Assembly (NCBI GenBank): GCA_000438355.1
Contig: FR901439.1
Location: 7,229 to 16,418 of the forward strand
Source: Clostridium sp. CAG:273
GTDB lineage: Bacteria > Bacillota > Clostridia > TANB77 > CAG-508
Direction of reading: 5' to 3'
DNA: 9,190 nucleotides
Shown here piece after piece: positions 1 to 5,973 of the stretch (position 1 is the stretch's first letter; every line of letters begins with the position of its first letter). A program made the position numbers and the translations under genes. The notes beneath the pieces are model-generated. The model saw only the letters and a program-made list of their open reading frames with translations. It was not told where the DNA came from and searched no databases.

Positions 1-953
1 AAACAGAAATTGCAAGGACAATGATGAAAAATATAAAGTTAGGCAATAACATAGGGGTAAAACTTATACCATTATTTTTAAAAAAGCCAATTGTAAAAAT
101 TAGTTATATAGAAATAAGAAAATATAGTACAACAACTCTTTCTAATATTGGAAAAGTTAATGTACTTCCAGAATATCAAAAATATATAGATAATTTTTTA
201 TTTTTGATAGCTCCAGATAGAGGAGAAAAGATAAAGTGTTCGACTATGTCTTATAAAGATAACATAATTTTTACAATTACATCAATATTAAAGAATTCTG
301 GGGTTGAGAAGAAGTTTTTTGAATATTTAGAAAATGAAAATACAACATTAGAAATAGAAACTAATGAAGTATGTGAAAACAAAGGAAGCAAATTATATCC
401 TAAAATAATGAATATAAGTACAAGCAATAAAATAATGCTAATTATGACAATAATTTCACTTGTTATAAGTATAACATCAGTAATAGTAAATATTTTTGTA
501 ACAAGGCATTTTAAATGGTCTCTTTTGGTTATTGCAGGCGTTATTTATACATGGATAACTGTTATGAATTCTATAAAGAAAAATGTAAATATAGCCTCAA
601 GAGTAATGTTACAGGTTATTTTAATAGACATACTTTGTGTAGCACTAGATTGGATAATAGGATATAGAGGATGGTCATTTACAATAGCAATTCCAATAAG
701 CATTATTACTGCAAATGTTACTATGTTGATTCTATTAATGTGTACTTTTAAGATATATACAAGATATATTATTTATCAATTAATTATATTTATATGGAGT
801 ATGATACCAGGGGTTCTATGTTTAATTGGATTGGTACCAAGGAATATTTTAACAATAATTGCTACACCTATAGCGATTATTACATTGTTTATTACAATTA
901 TTTTATTTAAAAAGGAAGTAAATGAAGAAATGAAAAAGAGATTTCATTTGTAA
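1..953 (+). CDS. Acyltransferase (alcohol acetyltransferase-like) C-terminal part fused to a DUF6320-like six-helix membrane domain; 5' partial
   Basis: The frame is open to the left edge (codons from base 3 read TEIART before the first Met at 21), so the gene probably starts outside the window. AAGGA at 14-18 is too close to ATG 21 and only 5 nt from ATG 24, so an internal start is less likely. Counting from Met 21, residues 1-115 resemble the C-terminal half of condensation-fold alcohol acetyltransferases: a basic helix, then TTLSNIGKV (38-46), then FLIAPDRGEK and MSYKDNIIFTI strands. The catalytic HxxxD would lie off-window. Residues 138-296 form six hydrophobic helices (about 138-160, 165-184, 195-213, 219-242, 248-270, 275-296). 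They carry the pattern KWSLLVI, RGWSFTIAIPI, MIPGVL and a KKRFHL end that I recognise as DUF6320-like. From memory, these two parts are usually separate adjacent genes, followed by an alpha/beta hydrolase as here. Family assignment is by pattern only; substrate unknown. Confidence 0.6.
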   Translation, partial: TEIARTMMKNIKLGNNIGVKLIPLFLKKPIVKISYIEIRKYSTTTLSNIGKVNVLPEYQKYIDNFLFLIAPDRGEKIKCSTMSYKDNIIFTITSILKNSGVEKKFFEYLENENTTLEIETNEVCENKGSKLYPKIMNISTSNKIMLIMTIISLVISITSVIVNIFVTRHFKWSLLVIAGVIYTWITVMNSIKKNVNIASRVMLQVILIDILCVALDWIIGYRGWSFTIAIPISIITANVTMLILLMCTFKIYTRYIIYQLIIFIWSMIPGVLCLIGLVPRNILTIIATPIAIITLFITIILFKKEVNEEMKKRFHL

Positions 954-977
954 ATAAAATGTGAAATTAAATTTAGT

Positions 978-985
978 AAAGGAGG
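978..985 (+). promoter_or_regulatory. Shine-Dalgarno site that sets the start of the first hydrolase
   Basis: AAAGGAGG lies 5 nt before ATG 991. The longer frame beginning at GTG 961 has no ribosome binding site and would make this site part of the coding sequence, so 991 is the better start. Confidence 0.8.
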
Positions 986-990
986 AAATA

Positions 991-1908
991 ATGGGATTTG
1001 TAAATTTAATGTTAATTATTCTTATATTATTAATTGTACTTACAATGCTGGCATTAGTATATTTATTTACAGGAAATATACAATCAAGACCTCCTAAATC
1101 TTTATCTAGAAATTATAACTTAAAAGAATATGAATATCAACATAGGCAAGTATTTACTATAAAACCGGATGAAGAAGAAAATCGTTCTGGCAAGGTAATA
1201 ATGTATTTACATGGAGGCTCATATGTAGGAGAATTATATAGAGAGCATTGGAGTTTTTTTAGAGATTTAATAAAGGATACTGGAGCAACTATTATTGTAC
1301 CAGATTATCCTTTAACTCCTCAATATAAATATACAGATGTATTTGGCATGGTTTTGCCATTATATAGAGAAGTTACTAAAAAGGTAAAAAAAGAAAACTT
1401 TATTTTAATGGGAGACTCAGCAGGTGGAGGAATAGCATTAGCATTAGCACAAGAAGCGGGAAGAGAAAACTTAAATCAACCTAATAAATTAATACTTATA
1501 TCACCTTGGCTTGATGTTACAATGAAAAATCCTAAAATAGAAATTGTACAAAAAAATGATAAAATGTTGAATAAAAAAGTTCTTACTATTGCTGGTGTAG
1601 CATATTCTGGAGGTAAAGACATGGACAAATATTTAGTAAGTCCAATTAATGGACCACTGGACAAGCTAGAGGATGTAATAATATATACGGGAACATATGA
1701 TATATTAAATCCAGATGTACATATATTTGAAAAATTAGCAAAAGAAAAGAATTTGAAATTAAATGTAAAGGAAACAAAAGGTGCAGCACATATATGGATA
1801 ATAAAGAGATATACAGATAAAAAATATAATGATGATAAAGCAAAAAATGCATATAATGATTTAGTTGAATTAATAAATGAAGAAGAAAATTATAGAGATA
1901 ATGAATAA
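991..1908 (+). CDS. Membrane-anchored alpha/beta hydrolase, HSL/acetyl-esterase type (Abhydrolase_3)
   Basis: This 305-residue protein is predicted to hydrolyse a short acyl ester, by family resemblance. Residues 5-28 form one strongly hydrophobic helix, so it is probably tethered to the membrane. Three basic residues occur in the first 12 positions after the helix, but the topology is unclear. The hydrolase domain shows the oxyanion motif HGGSYVG (74-80), the nucleophile elbow GDSAGG with Ser143, a likely Asp237 in GTYDILNPD, and His267 in GAAHIW, giving a complete triad. HGG plus GDSAGG marks the hormone-sensitive-lipase-like family. The start is ATG 991 on the strength of AAAGGAGG. It lies 37 nt behind the acyltransferase/DUF6320 gene in the same direction, so the two are probably co-transcribed and may act on the same acylated compound. 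Fold and triad are sure; the substrate is not known. Confidence 0.85.
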   Translation: MGFVNLMLIILILLIVLTMLALVYLFTGNIQSRPPKSLSRNYNLKEYEYQHRQVFTIKPDEEENRSGKVIMYLHGGSYVGELYREHWSFFRDLIKDTGATIIVPDYPLTPQYKYTDVFGMVLPLYREVTKKVKKENFILMGDSAGGGIALALAQEAGRENLNQPNKLILISPWLDVTMKNPKIEIVQKNDKMLNKKVLTIAGVAYSGGKDMDKYLVSPINGPLDKLEDVIIYTGTYDILNPDVHIFEKLAKEKNLKLNVKETKGAAHIWIIKRYTDKKYNDDKAKNAYNDLVELINEEENYRDNE

Positions 1909-1985
1909 AATAGATATAAATAATATATTAAAAATTAATAAATAAAAAAAGTTTTATAAAATTAAAATGGATAAAAGAGCAAAAA

Positions 1986-1992
1986 TTGGAGG
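1986..1992 (+). promoter_or_regulatory. Shine-Dalgarno site that sets the start of the second hydrolase
   Basis: TTGGAGG ends 8 nt before ATG 2001. An in-frame TTG at 1986 overlaps this site itself and has no ribosome binding site of its own, so 2001 is taken as the start. Confidence 0.75.
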
Positions 1993-2000
1993 AAAATATA

Positions 2001-2942
2001 ATGAAGAAAGGTATATTAATTTTTATGATAGTATTTTTAGTATTAATAATATTAGCAGGAATTATATTTATAGTAGTTGGAAATTATTTTTTTGATTTTG
2101 CTTTAAGTGCAAATTCATCAAAAGCAATGGTGTTAGATAATAATCAAGGGAATGATGAAAAAGAAAATACAGAGGCAATAGAACTAAATAAATGGTTTAA
2201 TGAAAATAAACAAGATATATATATTACATCAGATGACAATTTAAAGTTACATGCATATGAGTTTATTAATAGTAAAACAGATATCTGGACTATTGTTATA
2301 CATGGATATGCAAGTGAAGGAAAAAATATGTCTAGTTATACTAAAAAGTTTTATGATATGGGATATAATGTTTTAACAGTAGATTTGAGAGGGGCAGGAG
2401 AAAGTGAAGGAGACTACATTTGCATGGGATGGCTAGATAGATTAGATATAAAGAAGTGGATAAATGAAATTGTAAACAGAAATGGAAATAGTAAGATTAT
2501 ATTATTTGGATTATCAATGGGAGCAGCAACAACAATGATGACAACAGGAGAAGAACTACCAAGTAATGTTAAAGTAGCAATAGAAGATTGTGGTTATACA
2601 TCTGTATGGGATGAATTTGCAGGTCAATTAGAAAAGTTATTTCATTTACCAACATTTCCGACATTGAATGCTGCAGATTTTGTAACAGGAATTAGGGCAG
2701 GATTTAATTTTAAAGAGGCTTCTTCTGTGGAACAAGTTAAAAAATCAAAGATACCAACAGTATTTATCCATGGTGATAAAGATACATTTGTACCATTTTG
2801 GATGTTAGATGAAGTTTATAATGCAGCAGTATGTAAGAAAGAAAAACTTGTAATAGAAGGCGCTGAACATGCAGAAGCTTCAGAAGTAGCACCAGAACTA
2901 TATTGGAGTACTATAGAGAGATTTATATCAGAAAATTTATAG
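2001..2942 (+). CDS. Membrane-anchored alpha/beta hydrolase, S33/YqkD-like
   Basis: This 313-residue protein begins MKKG, followed by a hydrophobic helix at about 4-27 that fits a signal anchor, a charged linker (47-70), then an alpha/beta hydrolase domain. Visible elements are the oxyanion loop VIHGYASEG (99-107), VDLRGAGESEGD (127-138), the nucleophile elbow GLSMGA with Ser172, Asp261 in IHGDKDTFVP, and His290 in GAEHAEA. The triad is complete. The GxSxG and RGxGxS patterns match the serine-aminopeptidase-S33/YqkD-type group, not the HSL type upstream, so the two hydrolases are not a recent tandem duplication. The 92-nt AT-rich gap before it has no clear terminator or promoter; it could be the last gene of the left operon. 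The gene ends about 40 nt before a strong terminator. Substrate unknown; an esterase, thioesterase or peptidase activity are all possible. Confidence 0.85.
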   Translation: MKKGILIFMIVFLVLIILAGIIFIVVGNYFFDFALSANSSKAMVLDNNQGNDEKENTEAIELNKWFNENKQDIYITSDDNLKLHAYEFINSKTDIWTIVIHGYASEGKNMSSYTKKFYDMGYNVLTVDLRGAGESEGDYICMGWLDRLDIKKWINEIVNRNGNSKIILFGLSMGAATTMMTTGEELPSNVKVAIEDCGYTSVWDEFAGQLEKLFHLPTFPTLNAADFVTGIRAGFNFKEASSVEQVKKSKIPTVFIHGDKDTFVPFWMLDEVYNAAVCKKEKLVIEGAEHAEASEVAPELYWSTIERFISENL

Positions 2943-2978
2943 AAATTATTAAATAAAAATATAGAAGTAAATATAAAT

Positions 2979-3014
2979 AAAAAACTTAGTGGAATTGATA
3001 CCACTAAGTTTTTT
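2979..3014. terminator. Bidirectional intrinsic terminator between the hydrolase operon and rpsI
   Basis: An A-rich arm ending AACTTAGTGG (to 2992) pairs perfectly with CCACTAAGTT plus T-run (from 3001) around an 8-nt loop (AATTGATA, 2993-3000). The stem is 12-14 bp. The right side gives a T-run for + strand transcripts, and the A-run at 2978-2984 gives one for the - strand, so one hairpin serves both convergent units. Confidence 0.9.
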
Positions 3015-3035
3015 AAAATTTCTATTAAAAGAATT

Positions 3036-3443
3036 TTATCTTTTACTGAATTGTGGAGCTTTACGTGCTTTTTTAAGACCATATTTCTTTCTTTCTTTCA
3101 TACGAGGATCTCTTGTTAAGAATCCTGCAACTTTTAATGTTGGTCTGTATTCTCCGTTAGCTTGTAATAAAGCTCTTGATATTCCATGACGAATTGCTCC
3201 AGCTTGACCGCTAATTCCACCACCAATAACTTTTGCAACTACATCATATTTATCTAAAGTATTTGTAGCAACTAATGGTTGTTTTACGATTACTTTTAAT
3301 GTTTCTGGTCCAAAATATTCATTTAATTCTCTTCCATTAACTGTTATAACTCCAGTACCAGGCATTAATCTAACTCTAGCGATAGATTTTTTTCTTCTTC
3401 CTGTACCTAAAAATACTATTTTTTCTGTTTTTGCTTTAGCCAT
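3036..3443 (-). CDS. rpsI: 30S ribosomal protein S9 (uS9)
   Basis: The 135-residue protein is a normal-length bacterial S9, a component of the 30S subunit head whose C-terminal tail reaches the P-site tRNA. Visible signatures are GTGRRKKSIARVRL (13-26), GGGISGQAGAIRHGISRAL (74-92), LTRDPRMKERKKYG (109-122) and the invariant basic end KKARKAPQFSKR. The start ATG (3443-3441) has GGGAGGT (3458-3452) 8 nt upstream, inside the end of rplM. Only one base separates it from the rplM stop, so translation is probably coupled. It is transcribed from the rplM promoter and ends at the shared hairpin at 2979-3014. Nothing unusual. Confidence 0.98.
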   Translation of the reverse strand: MAKAKTEKIVFLGTGRRKKSIARVRLMPGTGVITVNGRELNEYFGPETLKVIVKQPLVATNTLDKYDVVAKVIGGGISGQAGAIRHGISRALLQANGEYRPTLKVAGFLTRDPRMKERKKYGLKKARKAPQFSKR

Positions 3444-3444
3444 T

Positions 3445-3882
3445 TTATTTTACCTCCCATACTTCAGGTTTTTGTGCTATTTGCTCATGCTCACTACCAG
3501 CATAAACTCTTAATTTTTTAGCCATTTGTCTTCCTAAACTATTATGTGGAAGCATTCCTACAACTGCATGTGTCATAACTTTTTCTGGGCTCTTGTTCAT
3601 CATTTCTCTAGCTGTAAGTTCTTTCATTCCACCAATGTATCCTGAAAAGTGTCTGTAAACTTTTTGATCCATTTTCTTTCCAGTTAAAATAGCTTCTTTA
3701 CAATTAATAATAATAACATTGTCACCAACATCCATATGAGTTGTATAAGTTGGTTTGTGTTTTCCTCTTAATAATTTTGCAGCTTCTGTTGCAACTCTAC
3801 CGATTGGTTTGTTTGCTGCATCAATTACATACCATTTTCTTTCAATTTCACTTTTTTTAACACTATATGTAGTATTGTTCAT
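3445..3882 (-). CDS. rplM: 50S ribosomal protein L13 (uL13)
   Basis: The 145-residue protein is a full-length L13, an early-assembling protein of the 50S subunit. It shows the N-terminal ERKWYVIDAANKPIGRVAT (14-32), the GDNVIIINCKEA strand (53-64), the VYRHFSGYIGG segment (75-85) and the family signature VVGMLPHNSLGRQMAKKLRVYAG (107-129), ending near HEQIAQKPEVWEV. The start at 3882 is the only one preserving the usual N-terminus. Its ribosome binding site TGGAGGA (3900-3894) is 11 nt upstream, somewhat long, which may matter if the leader controls access. It is the first gene of the rplM-rpsI operon and has its own promoter and structured leader. Confidence 0.98.
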   Translation of the reverse strand: MNNTTYSVKKSEIERKWYVIDAANKPIGRVATEAAKLLRGKHKPTYTTHMDVGDNVIIINCKEAILTGKKMDQKVYRHFSGYIGGMKELTAREMMNKSPEKVMTHAVVGMLPHNSLGRQMAKKLRVYAGSEHEQIAQKPEVWEVK

Positions 3883-3900
3883 GGTAATCTATATCCTCCA

Positions 3901-3985
3901 TTCAATTTTAAACTTTTAATTATATGAAAACAAAACAAAAACCACCGGGGAGAAGCTTTTATTTTTCTCATATTCAAATATGCTA
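3901..3985 (-). promoter_or_regulatory. Probable L13 autoregulatory leader (5' UTR of rplM)
   Basis: Read on the - strand, AUAUGA (3973-3968) pairs with UCAUAU (3927-3922). The stem is continued by A-rich/U-rich arms with internal loops, and the top holds a GC-rich block (GCUUCUCCCCGGUGGU, 3956-3941). Such a block stands out sharply in this AT-rich 5' UTR and suggests a conserved protein-binding RNA. Position and size fit the L13 leader family known from low-GC Gram-positive bacteria, where excess L13 is thought to repress its own mRNA. I cannot score it against the family model here. Confidence 0.55.
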
Positions 3986-3989
3986 TATT

Positions 3990-4018
3990 ATTCTATTACA
4001 AAAACATAAAAAAGTCAA
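3990..4018 (-). promoter_or_regulatory. Sigma-A promoter of rplM-rpsI
   Basis: On the - strand, TTGACT (4018-4013) and TAGAAT (3995-3990) are separated by exactly 17 nt. Initiation would fall near 3983, just upstream of the leader hairpin, giving a leader of about 100 nt. Confidence 0.75.
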
Positions 4019-4204
4019 GCAAACAGCTAAAAATTGTGAAAATATAATTGAAAAGTGAATTGAAAAATTAAATATTACAAGATTAAAAGTAAATTATAGA
4101 TGTCGATAGTAATAAATATAAGATAAAAAATGAATTAATGTAAGAGTAAATGTAAATTGCAAAAGTAAAATGTGAAGTGAAAAAATTAAAATCTAATTAA
4201 AATA

Positions 4205-4233
4205 TTGCAATTATAGAAAAAAAGTGATAATAT
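4205..4233 (+). promoter_or_regulatory. Candidate upstream promoter for pheS-pheT
   Basis: TTGCAA (4205-4210) and TAATAT (4228-4233) have a 17-nt spacer, with TG at 4225-4226 making an extended -10 (TGATAATAT). Initiation would be near 4240, leaving about 100 nt before the T-box. In such AT-rich DNA, chance matches are common. Confidence 0.35.
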
Positions 4234-4252
4234 ATAAAAGTATTTTAAATAT

Positions 4253-4281
4253 GTGCATATGTGTAGGAAAAGTGCATATGT
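4253..4281. repeat. 10-bp direct repeat GTGCATATGT, two copies 19 bp apart
   Basis: GTGCATATGT occurs at 4253-4262 and again at 4272-4281. Each copy contains the palindrome CATATG. The 19-bp period is about two helical turns, so both copies face one side of the DNA. It sits between the two candidate pheS promoters and could be an operator, but chance in AT-rich sequence is not excluded. Confidence 0.4.
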
Positions 4282-4316
4282 AATATTAAAAGTAATGTAT
4301 TTGTTATTTTATATAT

Positions 4317-4322
4317 TATAAT
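4317..4322 (+). promoter_or_regulatory. Candidate -10 box of the pheS T-box transcript
   Basis: A perfect TATAAT would start transcription near 4329, about 15-20 nt before T-box stem I, which is the normal spacing. No good -35 box lies 16-18 nt upstream (the sequence there is close to AATGTA), so it may need an activator or be a chance match. Confidence 0.45.
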
Positions 4323-4342
4323 ACATAAAAATTAAATAATTA

Positions 4343-4691
4343 AGCCGTTTGTAGAAAGCAAAGTAAGTATAAGAAAAAGATATTATAGAGAGATGGGAAA
4401 GCTGGAAACCTGTTATATCCTTATATTGAAATTTCACTTTTGAGGTTCTTTTTTGAACAATAATAGTTTAAATATTAAATTAATAGTTGTAATTAAAAAA
4501 TTTATTATAAGTTATATAATTATAAATTATTAAAAATTGTAAAAGTTTATATTTTAATTATTCTATTATTTAATTAGGAAAAGACGTTGGCTACGATATA
4601 GCTATAATGAGGTTAATAATAATTTATTAATAAAAATAGGTGGTACCACGATATCCATTTCGTCCTATTATAAGGATGAAATGGATTTTTT
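4343..4691 (+). promoter_or_regulatory. T-box riboswitch, tRNA-Phe specific, upstream of pheS
   Basis: The leader senses uncharged tRNA-Phe and lets transcription continue into pheST when charging is low. Stem I is marked by the AGAGAG motif (4388-4393), the distal GGGAAAGCTGGAAACC segment (4395-4410) and the specifier region GAAATTTCAC (4428-4437). TTC at 4433-4435, followed by AC as in other T-boxes, reads as the Phe codon; the overlapping TTT would also be Phe. The lower stem pairs parts of 4353-4362 with 4437-4448. The T-box core AGGTGGTACCACG is at 4638-4650. Its TGGT can pair with the tRNA end ACCA, where the first A is the discriminator base, as in tRNA-Phe. Core, codon and downstream gene all agree. 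The 5' end is approximate. Confidence 0.93.
4653..4691 (+). terminator. Regulated intrinsic terminator of the pheS T-box
   Basis: ATCCATTTCGTCC (4653-4665) pairs with GGATGAAATGGAT (4674-4686) over 13 bp with one G-U pair, extended by one more pair into the loop, and is followed by a T-run to 4691. It immediately follows the T-box core, so the core and the 5' arm can form the competing antiterminator. Confidence 0.93.
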
Positions 4692-4754
4692 GATACTATT
4701 TCTAGTTAAAAATATAAAAATTAGATTATAAAAGTCAATCTAATTAAAATAAAG

Positions 4755-4761
4755 AAAGGAG
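4755..4761 (+). promoter_or_regulatory. Shine-Dalgarno site that sets the pheS start
   Basis: AAAGGAG ends 8 nt before ATG 4770. An in-frame TTG at 4764 is only 2 nt from the site and is not a plausible start. Confidence 0.8.
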
Positions 4762-4769
4762 CTTTGGAT

Positions 4770-5795
4770 ATGAAAGAACAAATCGAAAAGATTAGACAAT
4801 CAGCATTAGAAGAAATAAAAAATGCAAATGATGAAAAAGTTTTAAATGATGCTAGAGTAAAATATTTAGGAAAAAAAGGTGAACTTACTTTGATTTTAAG
4901 GGGAATGGGAGAAATAGCACCTGAAGAAAGACCAGTAATAGGTAGTTTAGTAAATGAAGTAAGAGATGAATTGGAAAATTTAATAGAAGAAAGAGAAATG
5001 GAATTTAAAACAGCAGAGATAAAAAGAAAATTGGAACATGAAAAAATAGATGTAACAATGCCTGGGAAAAAGGTGAATTTAGGAAGTGTTCATCCTATAA
5101 CACAAATAATAAAAGATATGGAAGAAATATTTATAGGAATGGGGTATGAGATAGCAGATGGACCAGAGGTAGAACTTGCAACATATAACTTTGACAAATT
5201 AAATACACCTCAAGACCATCCTGCAAGAGATATACAAGATACATTTTATGTAACAGATGATATAGTGTTGAGGTCACAAACATCTCCTGTTCAAGCAAGA
5301 GTGATGGAAACACAAAAACCACCAATAAAAATAATTTGTCCTGGTGTAGTTTATCGTTCAGATAGTGTAGATGCTACACATTCACCAGTGTTTCACCAAA
5401 TAGAAGGATTAGTTGTTGATAAAAATATATCAATGGGAGATTTAAAGGGAACATTAGAGATGTTTGCAAAAAAATGCTTAGGAGAAAAAACACAAATAAG
5501 ATTTAGACCTCACCATTTCCCATTTACAGAGCCTAGTGCAGAAGCAGATGTATCATGCTTTGTATGCGGAGGAAAAGGATGTAGAGTTTGTAAAGGAGAA
5601 GGTTGGATAGAACTTTTAGGTTGTGGAATGGTACATCCAAATGTTCTTAGAAATTGTGGCATAGACCCAGAAGTATATTCTGGTTTTGCTTTTGGTTGTG
5701 GAATAGAAAGAATAGCAATGGCAAAATTCGGAATAGATGATATGCGTTTATTATATGAAAATGATGTAAGATTTTTAAAGCAATTTGGAAATTAA
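4770..5795 (+). CDS. pheS: Phenylalanyl-tRNA synthetase alpha subunit (EC 6.1.1.20)
   Basis: PheS is the catalytic subunit of the cytoplasmic alpha2beta2 enzyme that charges tRNA-Phe with phenylalanine. The 341 residues match the usual length. Residues 1-85 form the charged N-terminal coiled-coil arm that binds tRNA. The class II core follows: motif 1 with HPITQ (108-112), LRSQTSPVQ (167-175), motif 2 YRSDSVDATHSPVFHQIEG (195-213), RPHHFPFTEPSAEADV (246-261), and motif 3 GFAFGCGIERIAM (305-317). The Ala in GFAFG (307) is the known position shaping the Phe pocket. Four cysteines, CFVCGGKGCRVC (263-274), form a possible metal knuckle; I recall this in many bacterial PheS proteins. The upstream T-box controls it and pheT follows. 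Confidence 0.98.
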   Translation: MKEQIEKIRQSALEEIKNANDEKVLNDARVKYLGKKGELTLILRGMGEIAPEERPVIGSLVNEVRDELENLIEEREMEFKTAEIKRKLEHEKIDVTMPGKKVNLGSVHPITQIIKDMEEIFIGMGYEIADGPEVELATYNFDKLNTPQDHPARDIQDTFYVTDDIVLRSQTSPVQARVMETQKPPIKIICPGVVYRSDSVDATHSPVFHQIEGLVVDKNISMGDLKGTLEMFAKKCLGEKTQIRFRPHHFPFTEPSAEADVSCFVCGGKGCRVCKGEGWIELLGCGMVHPNVLRNCGIDPEVYSGFAFGCGIERIAMAKFGIDDMRLLYENDVRFLKQFGN

Positions 5796-5973
5796 CGATA
5801 AATTCAAATTTGACTAAATAAAAAATATATGGACTATATAAAGATTGGAATAGATTATAATTTCTTGATTAAGGAAATTTAGACATATTATTAATATAAC
5901 TAATATAAAAAAGCATAAAAATAATAAGAAAAGTTGATAATTAAAATAAGAATATATGAAAGGATGTAATTAG
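5796..5973 (+). other. Long pheS-pheT spacer
   Basis: This 178-nt AT-rich gap has no open frame of note. A weak 8-bp hairpin (5859-5866 with 5872-5879, loop GATTA) lacks a following T-run and is not a convincing terminator. TTGACT at 5810-5815 is a good -35 word but has no matching -10 at 17 nt (TATATA at 5835-5840 is 19 nt away). TATAAT at 5856-5861 has no -35. A second internal promoter is therefore possible but unproven. Confidence 0.5.

Larger units (their letters stand above)
4019..4340. other. AT-rich divergent intergenic region, no gene seen
   Basis: Stops are dense in the frames I followed and no convincing start with a ribosome binding site was found. The sequence is purine-rich on the + strand with many short AGTAAA/GTGAA-like words (4088-4190), which look like low-complexity drift, not a defined repeat. 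It holds the start signals for pheS on the right and a short direct repeat at 4253-4281. Confidence 0.6.

Noticed and set aside
1476..1852. Open frames on the - strand under the first hydrolase
   Set aside because: They are antisense shadows of a gene with a complete catalytic triad; the translations are Leu/Ile/His-rich low-complexity strings with no start signals.
2816..3189. Open frames of 88 and 66 residues overlapping the hydrolase end, the terminator and rpsI
   Set aside because: Both run through the perfect terminator hairpin or lie antisense to rpsI and have no recognisable protein features.
4080..4200. Short AGTAAA/GTGAA words as a tandem repeat or CRISPR-like array
   Set aside because: The words vary in length and spacing, with no fixed unit or spacer; this is low-complexity purine-rich sequence.
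4445..4458. GTTC-T6-GAAC as an independent terminator
   Set aside because: The 4-bp stem is too short, it has no T-run after it, and GGTTC more likely belongs to the base of T-box stem I.
5131..5325. - strand open frame within pheS
   Set aside because: It is antisense to conserved synthetase sequence and has no ribosome binding site or domain.
5859..5879. Hairpin between pheS and pheT as a terminator
   Set aside because: It has only one G-C pair plus a G-U wobble, and no T-run follows; it would not stop transcription reliably.
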